Under the pieces are notes generated by a model. It was not told where the DNA came from. It was given only the letters and a program-made list of their open reading frames with translations, and ran no database searches. A stretch of 64,000 nucleotides of DNA, taken from the NCBI RefSeq assembly GCF_900108245.1, contig NZ_FNUY01000006.1, forward strand, positions 286,115 to 350,114. The letters are read 5' to 3'. The stretch's first letter is position 1; every line of letters begins with the position of its first letter. This stretch comes from Allobosea lathyri. GTDB lineage: Bacteria > Pseudomonadota > Alphaproteobacteria > Rhizobiales > Beijerinckiaceae. Below, in pieces: positions 50,194 through 59,597 of the stretch. A program made the translations under genes and the position numbers.

Positions 50194-51093
50194 TCAGAAG
50201 CTGTAGGCCGCTTTCACCTTGACGAGGTTCTGGCTGAAATTGGTCAAATCCAGATCACCCGGCTGGCCCTTGGCCTTGCCGGCGACCTGGACGTTGTAGG
50301 CGGCCGAGATCGCGAACTGCTTCGTCGCCTGCCAGTAGATTCCGGGGCCGGCGAAGGTCGCGTAGCCTGCCTCCTTGCTGAAGCCGAGCGTGTCATAGGC
50401 GCGCTGATGGCGGACCTCGGCGCTGAGATAGACGCCATCGAGAACCTGCCAGGCGAGCGAGCCGCCGATCGTGAAGGTCGACGAGCGCTCATAGGGATCG
50501 GGGCCGGTCCAGGTCAGGTCCTGCGAGAGGTTGAGCGCGGCGTAGAGCTTGCCGGGCATCAACGTCGCGTCGGCGAAGAGGCGCAAGCCCGTGTTGTAGG
50601 TGGTGAAGCGGCTGGCGCCATCGGGGTTGGTGCGGTTGAAGCTCGGATCGATCACGGCGGTCAGGCCGATGCCGTGCATGTCGCGGCCGAGGATCTTGTA
50701 CTTGGTCTCGATGCCGGCGCCAAAACTGTTGGAATCGGCGCTCACGCCGCCGGAGGAGGCCTGCGTGGTGTTGCCGAGCAGATAAGGGCCGACTTCGAGG
50801 CAGGGCAGCAGGCCGTAGGAGCCCTGGAGCTGGGCGCCATGGCTGTTCAGCCGGCCGCCACGCGTGCCGAAGGCCCCGCCATAGGTCAGGCTTGGGCCGA
50901 AGGAGCCGAGGTCGGCCACATCAGAGCCGGTGGTGAAGCCGAAGGCGTCGGTGGGAATGCCTTCGCTCTCGCTGCAGGCCAATGTCGCCACCGGCGCGAC
51001 TGGGGCTGCCTTGCGCGAGGGCAGATCGGCGGCGCTGGCCATTGTCGCCGCAGCGGAGGCGAGGAGGGCGAGGGCGAAAGGCTTCAGCGACAT
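50194..51093 (-). CDS. Putative outer membrane beta-barrel protein, iron-linked
   Basis: A 299-residue protein with a signal peptide (MSLKPFALALLASAAATMAS, cut near AADLPSRK) and a barrel-like remainder: alternating strands such as TFTIGGSLAWQVLDGVYLSA and FAISAAYNVQVAGKAK, ending in VKAAYSF with the C-terminal Phe that marks outer-membrane barrels. I cannot name the family further. A Fur-box-like palindrome lies about 40 bases before the start, so expression may respond to iron. Confidence 0.8.
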   Translation of the reverse strand: MSLKPFALALLASAAATMASAADLPSRKAAPVAPVATLACSESEGIPTDAFGFTTGSDVADLGSFGPSLTYGGAFGTRGGRLNSHGAQLQGSYGLLPCLEVGPYLLGNTTQASSGGVSADSNSFGAGIETKYKILGRDMHGIGLTAVIDPSFNRTNPDGASRFTTYNTGLRLFADATLMPGKLYAALNLSQDLTWTGPDPYERSSTFTIGGSLAWQVLDGVYLSAEVRHQRAYDTLGFSKEAGYATFAGPGIYWQATKQFAISAAYNVQVAGKAKGQPGDLDLTNFSQNLVKVKAAYSF

Positions 51094-51132
51094 AAGGCGG
51101 GCTCCAGCTGCGATGAGCGATCTTTATGCTAA

Positions 51133-51147
51133 TGCGAATTATTTGCA
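51133..51147 (-). promoter_or_regulatory. Fur-type iron box before outer membrane protein gene
   Basis: TGCGAAT-T-ATTTGCA is a 7-1-7 inverted repeat with one mismatch, the pattern of Fur-family boxes. It is about 40 bases from the outer membrane gene start on the minus strand, a usual place for a repressor site. Confidence 0.5.
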
Positions 51148-51312
51148 ATAGCGCTGTTGGCCCTTCAACGCGCTCAGCGTTGACCCTTCAACACGCTCAG
51201 GATGCACCGGTGGCCGGCTTCCGGCGAGAGGTCGCGGTGACGATTAATTGTAATAACGTTACATGTTGCTGCGGTGCAACAACGCGGTTCTGGCCCGTTT
51301 GAAAATTCCTGT

Positions 51313-51361
51313 AGCCCTCATCCTTCGAGACGCCGCTTCGCGGCTCCTCAGGATGAGGGCT
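51313..51361. repeat. Palindromic repeat family B, copy 9 (minimal form)
   Basis: Only 49 bases: AGCCCTCATCCTTCGAGACG joined to GCGGCTCCTCAGGATGAGGG. The outward GTTTGAAAATTC on its left matches the extended arm of copies 6 and 7. It follows the NUDIX gene stop on the minus strand. Confidence 0.9.
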
Positions 51362-51379
51362 GAATTATCAACCAGTCTC

Positions 51380-51946
51380 TCACGTCGGGGCTAGAGCCTG
51401 AAGGCGCGCAAGGGCGAGCGGGGCGATCTCGCGGAGCTCGTCCACGGGTTTCCAGGCGGCGGCATGAACCTCCTCGATCTGCGCGACGAGGGGCAGGGTC
51501 GGATCCGCCAGAAAGAGATATTGCAGATCGTGGTGGATATGGGCGGGCTCGTTGCGCGATGGCTTGCCGGGCACGTCATGGCTGTCGATGGCAAAGGGCA
51601 GGTCGCCGCCGCGATGCCAGGGATGCAAGGCCAGGCCCTGGACGCCGGTCTCTTCCAGCACCTCGCGCGCCGCAGATAGATGGAAATGCTGCGCGGGTTC
51701 GTAATGGCCGCCGGGCTGGAGCCAGCGGCCGATGACGACATGGTCGATCAGCAGGATCTGGCGGTGGTCGGGCGAGACCACATAGGCGCTTGTCGTGACG
51801 TGGCCAGGCAGGGTCGTGCGGTCGTCGAGCGCGTGGCCTTGCGCGATCTGCCAGCGCAACAGCGACAGATGCTCGCGCGGGGAGGCGACCTCTGTGCGGT
51901 AGCGGGCGACGGTTTCGGAAAGGCGGGTGAGGAAGGGCGTGCTCAT
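51380..51946 (-). CDS. NUDIX hydrolase
   Basis: A 188-residue protein with a NUDIX box GGHYEPAQHFHLSAAREVLEETGV. The REVLEETG half with its metal-binding glutamates is intact, but the first Glu of the consensus (G-x5-E) is Gln here. The substrate (nucleoside diphosphate-linked) cannot be told. VIGRWLQPGG before the box is typical. It is a lone gene; to its left are a family B repeat and the Fur-type box region, to its right the degenerate malate synthase fragment. Confidence 0.87.
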   Translation of the reverse strand: MSTPFLTRLSETVARYRTEVASPREHLSLLRWQIAQGHALDDRTTLPGHVTTSAYVVSPDHRQILLIDHVVIGRWLQPGGHYEPAQHFHLSAAREVLEETGVQGLALHPWHRGGDLPFAIDSHDVPGKPSRNEPAHIHHDLQYLFLADPTLPLVAQIEEVHAAAWKPVDELREIAPLALARLQALAPT

Positions 51947-52103
51947 GGTTCTCGGATAGATGATTCGACGGGCAGGTGCAGCGCGGGCGTCTAAAACCCG
52001 AACAGCGCGCGGTCAATTTCAACCTTCCATGGCGGAGCAAGCCGCGTGATTGCGATCGGGCGGGCGCCGGGCCGAGATGCCGATGAACGGGACAGGAGCC
52101 GGG

Positions 52104-52265
52104 TGGTTGCGCTGTTCTCACCTCAGCTTGCCATAGGCCGGCACGGTCAAGAAGTCCTCGAACTCCGGCGCCAGCGACGGCTTTGAGAACAGCTCGATCA
52201 CCTAGGGGAGCGGCCCTTAGCGTAGGTCTTCACGCCGAGTTCGCTCTTCACGCCCCATCTCCGGT
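52104..52265 (-). pseudogene. Degenerate duplicate of the 3' end of malate synthase
   Basis: About 160 bases match the region 53975-54140, that is, the last 45 or so codons and the stop region of the intact malate synthase gene, with roughly 15 percent differences and small indels. The shared block runs from TGGTTGCGCTGTTCTCACC through GTCAAGAAGTCCTCGAA. It has no start and is frameshifted, so it is a remnant. Together with the intact gene end it brackets the toxin-immunity islet as direct repeats. Confidence 0.88.
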
Positions 52266-52491
52266 CAAGCCGCGCCGAGACGTTGTAGGCGGAGGTCGGC
52301 CTTTGGGCCTGCTCACGGCGCGGAGGAATTGACGCGCCTTCCTTACACTCCGTGGCGCTCTACTCGTCCGCCCGTCCCCTGGCATTGCAAATTCGTGGCG
52401 AGCGCCGTCGCCGGGGGATAGCCAGTCCGCTTTATCCCCGACCCTTCAGAAGGACCTCATCATGCCCGCACAAAAGCGGAGATGAGAGGCG
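52266..52491 (+). other. Leader region of the toxin gene
   Basis: No gene of ordinary size. AGAAGGACC before ATG 52462 could translate a seven-codon peptide MPAQKRR that ends six bases before the toxin ATG. GGAGATGAGAGG then serves as ribosome site for the toxin gene. No promoter is clear. Confidence 0.4.
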
Positions 52492-53262
52492 ATGACAGCG
52501 ACCGATCGGGCGCAGGAATTGGTCAATATCGAGCTGACGCTGCTCCGGATTCGCGTCGCGTGGTTGCAACTCAAGCGTGACCTCCTGTCCGACGTGAGGT
52601 GCGCGCCGCTGGCCAAATACAGCCCAGACCAACCGCGCGTGCCGGCCGGCGATCCCGACGGAGGCCAGTGGACCAGTGGAGGGAGCGGAGGAGGAGCGGC
52701 ATTTGCTGCGTTAGGCGGCTGGGCAGATGGTGGCAATGCCTCGGATGCCGAGACGTCGAGCGAATGGACAGATTTCAATGACGAGTTTGACGACGGCCAA
52801 ATTCATTTGGCGCAGGATGATTCGTCGCGACAATACTCGGTTGATCTTAGGGAAGAGGAAGGGCGAGGCGGACACGCCATTCGCCGCCATGTTGGAAAAA
52901 GCGATCAGGAACTGTTCGATACCGTTCAACGTGATAGGCGTAGGTTCTTTTTTGTAACATATGCAAGGATTAGCGAAGGTTAATTCGGATCTATCGAAGC
53001 AGCTAACGATCTTGTAAACCAGACGTTGCAGTTAAACCGGGGGATAGTTGATCAAGTATCTCGTGGCAATGCCGCGGATGGTTTTGTGTCAGAACGATTC
53101 GGGTATGTTACCGGGCGAGAAGCTTTTCGATCCAGCGTGGATGCCTTGCCCTATGTTCGAAACACTTATGGGGCGGGGGTTTACATCGTGCATGATCGCC
53201 GTTCTCCGCGAGGATATAGAGTTCATACGGCTTATCCTCTCAACAAAGCCCCAAATCGATGA
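52492..53262 (+). pseudogene. Polymorphic-toxin-like gene with C-terminal RNase A-like domain, interrupted by an in-frame stop
   Basis: The frame has 257 codons, with a TAA at codon 164 (52981-52983) and continued similarity in the same frame afterwards. Residues 1-40 are helical; then comes the linker YSPDQPRVPAGDPDGGQWTS, which I know from Rhizobiales toxin-like proteins, a Gly/Ala hinge, and from about residue 125 a domain resembling the RNase A-like toxin of CdiA C-termini: GGHAIRRHVGKSDQELFDTV, then (after the stop) SIEAANDLVNQTLQLNRGIV, and the end RGYRVHTAYP. No signal peptide or secretion domain is present. Its stop overlaps the next gene by 4 bases. One base change (for example TCA to TAA) explains the break; a sequencing error or readthrough are alternatives. 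Confidence 0.72.
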
Positions 53263-53555
53263 GAGAATTTATGAGAAAATTACCTAAAGAATTTAATAAA
53301 CTTGGTGAACGTTTCTATCAAGATATTGACGAGGAGATATCGACGAGGCCGGAGTTGGTAAATTTTTTGCTTCAAGGTTTATCCAAGCAGGATCGCCAGC
53401 GGCTGAAGCCCTTCCTCGATAGCATCGTCGATCCAAATCGATGTTCTGGTGAAGAACTCCTGCGCTTGTGGCATGCCACGCCCACCAGTTTCTATGCTTT
53501 GGACAGCGAGGACCTGCGGCTTCTCCTACGGGAAATCAGAGCCAAGCTTGATTGA
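53259..53555 (+). CDS. Putative immunity protein for the RNase A-like toxin
   Basis: A 98-residue, acidic, helical protein (KEFNKLGERFYQDIDEEIST; then LSKQDRQRLKPFLDSIVD and DSEDLRLLLREI). I recognise no named family, but its place directly after a toxin domain, with ATG overlapping the toxin stop (ATGA), its size and its acidity fit a cognate immunity protein. An ATG four codons later is an alternative start. The region is visibly AT-richer than the surrounding chromosome, which fits transfer. A diverged partial paralogue follows at 53.76 kb. Confidence 0.65.
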   Translation: MREFMRKLPKEFNKLGERFYQDIDEEISTRPELVNFLLQGLSKQDRQRLKPFLDSIVDPNRCSGEELLRLWHATPTSFYALDSEDLRLLLREIRAKLD

Positions 53556-53603
53556 AAAAGACGGGGCGGCAGGTCGCTTGTCAGAGACCGCTTGGAACGA
53601 ACG

Positions 53604-53724
53604 GCCATCATCCTCAGGAGCGCCGTCAGGCGCGTCTCGCAGGATGCTTCAGATGTCTCCGGAGCCTCCTGGTTCATCCTTCGAGACGCCATTCCCAACG
53701 GAACGGTTCCTCAGGATGAGGGCT
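53604..53724. repeat. Palindromic repeat family B, copy 10 (extended form)
   Basis: CCATCATCCTCAGGAGCG and GGTTCCTCAGGATGAGGGCT with inner GTCTCGCAGGATG / CATCCTTCGAGAC. It has entered the islet between the two immunity-like genes, so the family was mobile after the islet arrived, or came with it. Confidence 0.85.
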
Positions 53725-53763
53725 CAAGGAGTTTTTAAACTGGTTCTCAGCCGCGCTGTTATC

Positions 53764-53949
53764 GTGTCCATTCGCGAAGCGATTGAGAAGCGCGCTGCGC
53801 AAACCCCGGTCGAATTTCGCGAATTTTGTCAATGGTTTCATCAAGACGTAGCTGAAGAGGTCTCGACCGAGGATGAGTTGACACAATTCCTCATCGGCAC
53901 TTTCGACGACAACCAACAGCTGGATTTAAGGCAATGCCGGGCCCGGTGA
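53764..53949 (+). pseudogene. Truncated second immunity-like gene
   Basis: About 61 codons from a GTG. The stretch EFREFCQWFHQDVAEEVSTE and DELTQFLIGTFDDNQQLDLR parallels FNKLGERFYQDIDEEISTRP and ELVNFLLQGLSKQDRQRL of the gene before. The reading frame ends abruptly with CRAR and a stop, about 25 bases before the malate synthase duplicate begins, so its C-terminal third is missing. It is probably an orphan immunity gene cut by the junction. The true start is unclear because a repeat lies directly upstream. Confidence 0.6.
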
Positions 53950-53988
53950 CGGCAGGAGGGCCGCCGTCACCCGCTGGTTGCGCTGTTC

Positions 53989-55602
<1,614 letters not shown>

Positions 55603-55910
55603 GATGTGTTTCCTCCGGCGTGATGGCCGTTCCTGATGGAGGCATCATGCCGTGTTCCGCAGTTTCTCGAAATCCGGAAAAGCGTTCGATCACCTTTCAC
55701 GTTTTGGAAAAGATGGATGGAGAAGCGGGAGCCGACTTGGCTGCGACGGTAACGCGCATTCATCGCTTCTTAATCGCAAGCGCATTCGGGGAGGATTATT
55801 TGCTGAAACATCGAGGTATGCGGTGATTTTGAGTGTTGATTTCACCCATTCGTAAGTTCCTGGCGGCTTTGATCATTTGAGAGTTTGTCAAAATACCGGT
55901 GTAGAGTGTC
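55603..55910. other. Divergent intergenic region aceB / tadG-like
   Basis: About 310 bases with no supportable gene. The part from 55780 to 55900 is AT-rich and should hold the promoters of the divergent genes. No clear operator, hairpin or repeat was seen. Confidence 0.45.
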
Positions 55911-57197
55911 ATGTCGATGGTTCGGATCAAGCATCTGCGCGAGGCGCTACGGTCGTTCTCCGGCGAGCGCTCGGGCAACGTGATCATTCTGTTCGCTTTT
56001 GCGATCTTGCCGATGGTCGGCTTCGCCGGCGCGCTTATCGATTACAGCCGGGCGGCCAATGTCAGGCTTCAGCTGAACGCCGCCGCAGATGCCGCCGCAC
56101 TTGCGGCCGTCTCGCAGAACGCGATGCTGAAGTCGCTGGCCGACGCCAAGACCGACGCCGAGAAGATTTTCGACGCCGATGCGAGCGAATACAAGAGCAC
56201 CGTGCAGAACCGCACGGTCACGCTTGAGAATATCGGTCTGGGACGTTCGGTCAAAGTCACCTATACGGCCACCGTCCCGGTCAATGTCATGAATCTGGTC
56301 GGGATTCAGACGGTTGCGGTGACCGGCAATGCGAGCGCGTCCGGTGCACGCGCGCCCTTCATCGATTTCTACCTGATGCTGGACAATTCTCCATCCATGG
56401 GCGTGGCGGCCACGACCGCCGAGATCACCAGGATGGAAGAAGCGACCAAATCGGTCCGGCAATGCGCTTTCGCCTGCCACGATCTCAGCAATCCCAACAA
56501 TTTCTACAAGAAGGCCAAGGAAATCGGCGTCCAGATGCGCATCGATGTGGTGCGCAAGGCGACGCAGGAACTGACGGACACGGCGAAGACAACGGCGACC
56601 TTGCCGCAGCAGTATCGCATGGCAACGTACACGCTAGGGGCATCCTGCAAGGGCAAGAAGCTGACCGAAATACAAAGCCTGACCACCAGCATGGAGACAG
56701 CCAAGGCGTCCGCGAGTGCGATCGACCTGATGACGATTCCCTATGACGGGTACAATTCGGACCAGTGCACCGATTTCGACAAGGCAATGACCGATATCAA
56801 CGGGATCATTCCAAATCCCGGCGATGGTTCCAGCAAGACCTCGCCGCAAAAGGTGATATTCTTCGTCTCCGATGGCGTGGCTGACTTTGCGAACTCCGGC
56901 GGCTGCTCGAAGAAGCTCTCCGGCACGCGCTGCCAGGAGCCGATCGATACCCAGTTCTGCAACAGCATCAAGAGTCGGGGCGTGAAGATCGCCGTGCTCT
57001 ACACGACGTATCTGCCGCTGCCGTCGGATAGTTGGTACAACACTTGGATCAAGCCGTTCCAGGCGCAGATTCCGAAGAACATGGAGGCGTGCGCCTCACC
57101 GGGGCTGTTTTTCGAGGTCGGCATAAACCAGGGCATCTCCGAAGCCATGACGGCGCTGTTCCAGCGCGTGGTCACGAAAGCCTACCTCTCGAACTGA
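55911..57197 (+). CDS. TadG-like pilus-assembly protein with vWA domain
   Basis: A 428-residue protein. Residues 20-45 are the TadE/TadG hydrophobic helix (SGNVIILFAFAILPMVGFAG), followed by the family ALIDYSRAANVRLQLNAAAD and a von Willebrand A domain with MIDAS motif LDNSPSMG (Asp158, Ser160, Ser162). Such proteins are minor components of Tad/Flp pili or of related surface assemblies. No other tad gene is nearby, so it is an orphan copy. Many cysteines in the vWA part suggest disulfides outside the inner membrane. Confidence 0.88.
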   Translation: MSMVRIKHLREALRSFSGERSGNVIILFAFAILPMVGFAGALIDYSRAANVRLQLNAAADAAALAAVSQNAMLKSLADAKTDAEKIFDADASEYKSTVQNRTVTLENIGLGRSVKVTYTATVPVNVMNLVGIQTVAVTGNASASGARAPFIDFYLMLDNSPSMGVAATTAEITRMEEATKSVRQCAFACHDLSNPNNFYKKAKEIGVQMRIDVVRKATQELTDTAKTTATLPQQYRMATYTLGASCKGKKLTEIQSLTTSMETAKASASAIDLMTIPYDGYNSDQCTDFDKAMTDINGIIPNPGDGSSKTSPQKVIFFVSDGVADFANSGGCSKKLSGTRCQEPIDTQFCNSIKSRGVKIAVLYTTYLPLPSDSWYNTWIKPFQAQIPKNMEACASPGLFFEVGINQGISEAMTALFQRVVTKAYLSN

Positions 57198-57204
57198 TCT
57201 GTCC

Positions 57205-57804
57205 TTACGACGCCAGCAGAGCGAAACGTTCGAGGAAGCGCGCCTGTGCGGCTTCCGTGTCGAGCGGTTCGAGCCAGGCGAGGACGTCGCGCGGCAGGGC
57301 CTGCGGCCGGCCGAAGAACCTCAGGGCTTCCTCGCGCTCGAAGCCGGCCAGCTCCGTCGCCTCCAGGAATGCGGCGATCTTGTCGGCATCCTTGGTCTTG
57401 CGCTTCAGCAGGGCCGGTGTCGCCGCCGGCAGGCCGAAGCGCAGATGGATGGCGGCGAGCAGGCGCAATTCGACGCTCTTATAGGCGTCGCCCATCACGA
57501 CCTTGAACGGCGAGATCATGTCGCCGATGACATATTCGGGGGCGTCGTGAAGCAGCGCCATCAACAGCCATTGCGCGGGCCAGTCAGGGTTGAGATGGGT
57601 GGCGACTGCCTCGACCAGCAGGCAGTGCTGGGCCACCGAAAAGGAATGCGCACCGCGCGTCTGGCCATTCCAGCGGGCGACGCGGGCGAGCCCATGGGCG
57701 ATGTCCTCGATCTCGATATCGAGCGGCGAGGGATCGAGCAGATCGAGCCGGCGGCCCGACAGCATGCGTTGCCAGGCGCGGGGAGGTTCGGGGGCGCAGG
57801 CCAT
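57205..57804 (-). CDS. HD-domain hydrolase (YfbR-like)
   Basis: A 199-residue metal-dependent phosphohydrolase. HSFSVAQHCLLVEA supplies the first His; LLMALLHDAPEYVIGDMISP is the HD pair followed by the E-Y-x-x-G-D block of the YfbR type, which removes phosphate from deoxynucleoside 5'-monophosphates. Exact substrate is unproven. The ATG before ACAPEPPRAWQRML is preferred. The same frame stays open for 61 further codons, mostly through a family B palindrome, which could give an extended N-terminus. Confidence 0.85.
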   Translation of the reverse strand: MACAPEPPRAWQRMLSGRRLDLLDPSPLDIEIEDIAHGLARVARWNGQTRGAHSFSVAQHCLLVEAVATHLNPDWPAQWLLMALLHDAPEYVIGDMISPFKVVMGDAYKSVELRLLAAIHLRFGLPAATPALLKRKTKDADKIAAFLEATELAGFEREEALRFFGRPQALPRDVLAWLEPLDTEAAQARFLERFALLAS

Positions 57805-57857
57805 GGTTACATCGAACAGTGCATAGGCTGTGAACAGTGCATGGGCCGTCCCTGGCG

Positions 57858-57975
57858 AGCCCTCGTCCTGGGGAGTGCTCCGCAGGAGCGCGTCTCGAGG
57901 GATGGTCCAGCTGCTGCCGGAGCCTTCTGGAGCATCCTTCGAGACGCCGCTGCGCGGCTCCTCAGGATGAGGGCT
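57858..57975. repeat. Palindromic repeat family B, copy 11
   Basis: AGCCCTCGTCCTGGGGAGTG and GGCTCCTCAGGATGAGGGCT with inner GTCTCGAGGGATGG / CATCCTTCGAGAC. Read on the minus strand it is open in frame with the HD hydrolase gene and encodes a peptide opening SPHPEEPRSGVSKDA, very like the one inserted in the 5-FCL gene. Confidence 0.92.
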
Positions 57976-57991
57976 GAGAAGACGCATCGCT

Positions 57992-58612
57992 TCATCGCGA
58001 CCTCACATCGCGCGCCAGCACGGCGCATTCCTGCCGGCGGAAGCAGCCGGCGAGATGGTCGTTGACCAGTCCGCAGGCTTCCATGAAGGCGTAGACGATG
58101 GTCGGGCCGCAGAAGGTGAAGCCTGCCGCCTTGAGCTCCTTCGACATCGCCTTGGAAACCGCCGTTTCAGTCGGCACCTCCTCGTGAGTGCGGAAGGCGT
58201 TCTGCACCACCCGGCCGTCGAGATGCTTCCAGAGGAAATCGGCGAAGGGTTGGCGCTCGCTGATCGCGAGATAGGCGCGCGCGCTCTTGATCGTGCCCTC
58301 GATCTTGCCGCGATGGCGGATGATGCCGGCATCCTGCAGGAGCCGCTGCACATCCTCCTCGGTGAAGCGGGCGATCGCTTCCGGCTCGAACTGCGCGAAA
58401 CCGGTGCGGAAGGCGTCACGCTTGCGCAGGATCGTGATCCAGGAGAGCCCGGCCTGGAAGCCGTCGAGGATCAGCTTTTCGAACAGCGCGCGCGAATCAT
58501 ATTCGGGCACGCCCCATTCGGTGTCGTGATAGGCGAGATAGAGCGGATCGGTTCCCGGCCAGACGCAACGGAATTTCCCGTCCGGACCTTCGACGGCAGC
58601 GCGTCCGGTCAT
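57992..58612 (-). CDS. tag: DNA-3-methyladenine glycosylase I
   Basis: A 206-residue base-excision enzyme that removes 3-methyladenine from alkylated DNA. The opening CVWPGTDPLYLAYHDTEWG has the first zinc ligands and the EWG motif; FEKLILDGFQAGLSWITILR and the end FCGPTIVYAFMEACG and NDHLAGCF (His and Cys zinc ligands) complete the Tag pattern. The ATG overlaps the ygfZ stop by 4 bases, so the two are one unit. Confidence 0.95.
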   Translation of the reverse strand: MTGRAAVEGPDGKFRCVWPGTDPLYLAYHDTEWGVPEYDSRALFEKLILDGFQAGLSWITILRKRDAFRTGFAQFEPEAIARFTEEDVQRLLQDAGIIRHRGKIEGTIKSARAYLAISERQPFADFLWKHLDGRVVQNAFRTHEEVPTETAVSKAMSKELKAAGFTFCGPTIVYAFMEACGLVNDHLAGCFRRQECAVLARDVRSR

Positions 58613-59493
58613 GCCGCGGCTCCGAAACCGGGTTCGCCGGGGAAGGGGAAGCGGATGAACTCCGGCTTTTCCAGCGTGAAGGCGAGTCCACCGCCGAGCA
58701 GCGGCTCGCCTGCGGCCTGCGCGTCGGAGACCCGGTCGAGCCTGAGCATGGCAAGGCCGCGCCCGTCTGCACCGGAGCCGACGCGTCCGATCGTCTTGGT
58801 TCCGGCGGTGGCTTCGGCGCCGGTTTCGCAAGCGATTCCGCCGGTGAAGATCACGGGGACGATGCGGGTGCGCGCCGTGCCGCGATGCTGCATGCGGGAG
58901 ACGACCTCCTGGCCGATATAGCAGCCCTTCCTAAAGGAGACGCCGCCGAGCTGGTCGAGCAGCGCCTCATGGGGGAAGGCGTCGCCATAGGCGAAGTCCC
59001 TGCCGCCATCGGGAATGCCGAGCGCGACGCGCCTTGCATGATAGGCCTCGGAATCGCCGGTCGCGATGCACTCGACATCGGCACGATCGGTGATGGCGCG
59101 CTGGCCGAGCGCCGGTAGTCGTGGATCGTCATAGACGAGGCCGGAATCGGCGGGCAGGGGCGAGCCGTCGGTCGAGACGATGACCGCGCTCGCCTCGGAA
59201 AGGTCATCGAGCGCGACCCTGGCACGCAGCTTGTAGAGTTTGAGGCGTTTCATCAGATCCGGCACCTGCAGGAGCGGCGCATCGAGGAGAAAGCCGCCGC
59301 CCTCCGCTTCCGCCACCGCGATCACGATAAAGTCGCCGATGATCTTGCCTTGCGGTGTCAGCAGTGCGCCATAGCCGGCCTGTTCCGGCGTCACCGGATC
59401 CAGATCGTTGGTGACGAGGTTCTGCAGGAAGTCTCGCGCATCCTCACCGCTGACGCGGATGACGCCGCGGTCGATCAATCGGGCTGCGGGCAT
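58609..59493 (-). CDS. ygfZ: YgfZ/GcvT-domain folate-binding protein
   Basis: A 294-residue protein of the YgfZ family: RGVIRVSGEDARDFLQNLVT at the start and the diagnostic KGCYIGQEVVSRMQHRG in the second half. YgfZ binds tetrahydrofolate and helps to make or repair iron-sulfur clusters in certain enzymes. The ATG overlaps nothing upstream; the frame continues 22 codons through a family A palindrome, without similarity. It is followed by tag with a 4-base overlap. Confidence 0.93.
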   Translation of the reverse strand: MPAARLIDRGVIRVSGEDARDFLQNLVTNDLDPVTPEQAGYGALLTPQGKIIGDFIVIAVAEAEGGGFLLDAPLLQVPDLMKRLKLYKLRARVALDDLSEASAVIVSTDGSPLPADSGLVYDDPRLPALGQRAITDRADVECIATGDSEAYHARRVALGIPDGGRDFAYGDAFPHEALLDQLGGVSFRKGCYIGQEVVSRMQHRGTARTRIVPVIFTGGIACETGAEATAGTKTIGRVGSGADGRGLAMLRLDRVSDAQAAGEPLLGGGLAFTLEKPEFIRFPFPGEPGFGAAA

Positions 59494-59515
59494 GAAGCGG
59501 TCTCCAGAACCTCTA

Positions 59516-59597
59516 CCGTCATTGCGAGCGCAGCGAAGCAATCCATTCTCGTAGAGCATGACGACTCTGGATTGCTTCGCTGCGCTCGCAATGACGG
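59516..59597. repeat. Palindromic repeat family A, copy 3
   Basis: A near-perfect 82-base inverted repeat: CCGTCATTGCGAGCGCAGCG AAGCAATCC ... GGATTGCTTCGCTGCGCTCGCAATGACGG. It lies between the divergent ygfZ and dihydroorotase genes, so it overlaps their promoter regions. Confidence 0.93.

Noticed and set aside
53449..53763. Fusion of the first immunity gene region to the second in one longer frame
   Set aside because: The frame only appears continuous because it runs out of phase through the first gene and then through a palindromic repeat; similarity begins only after 53764.
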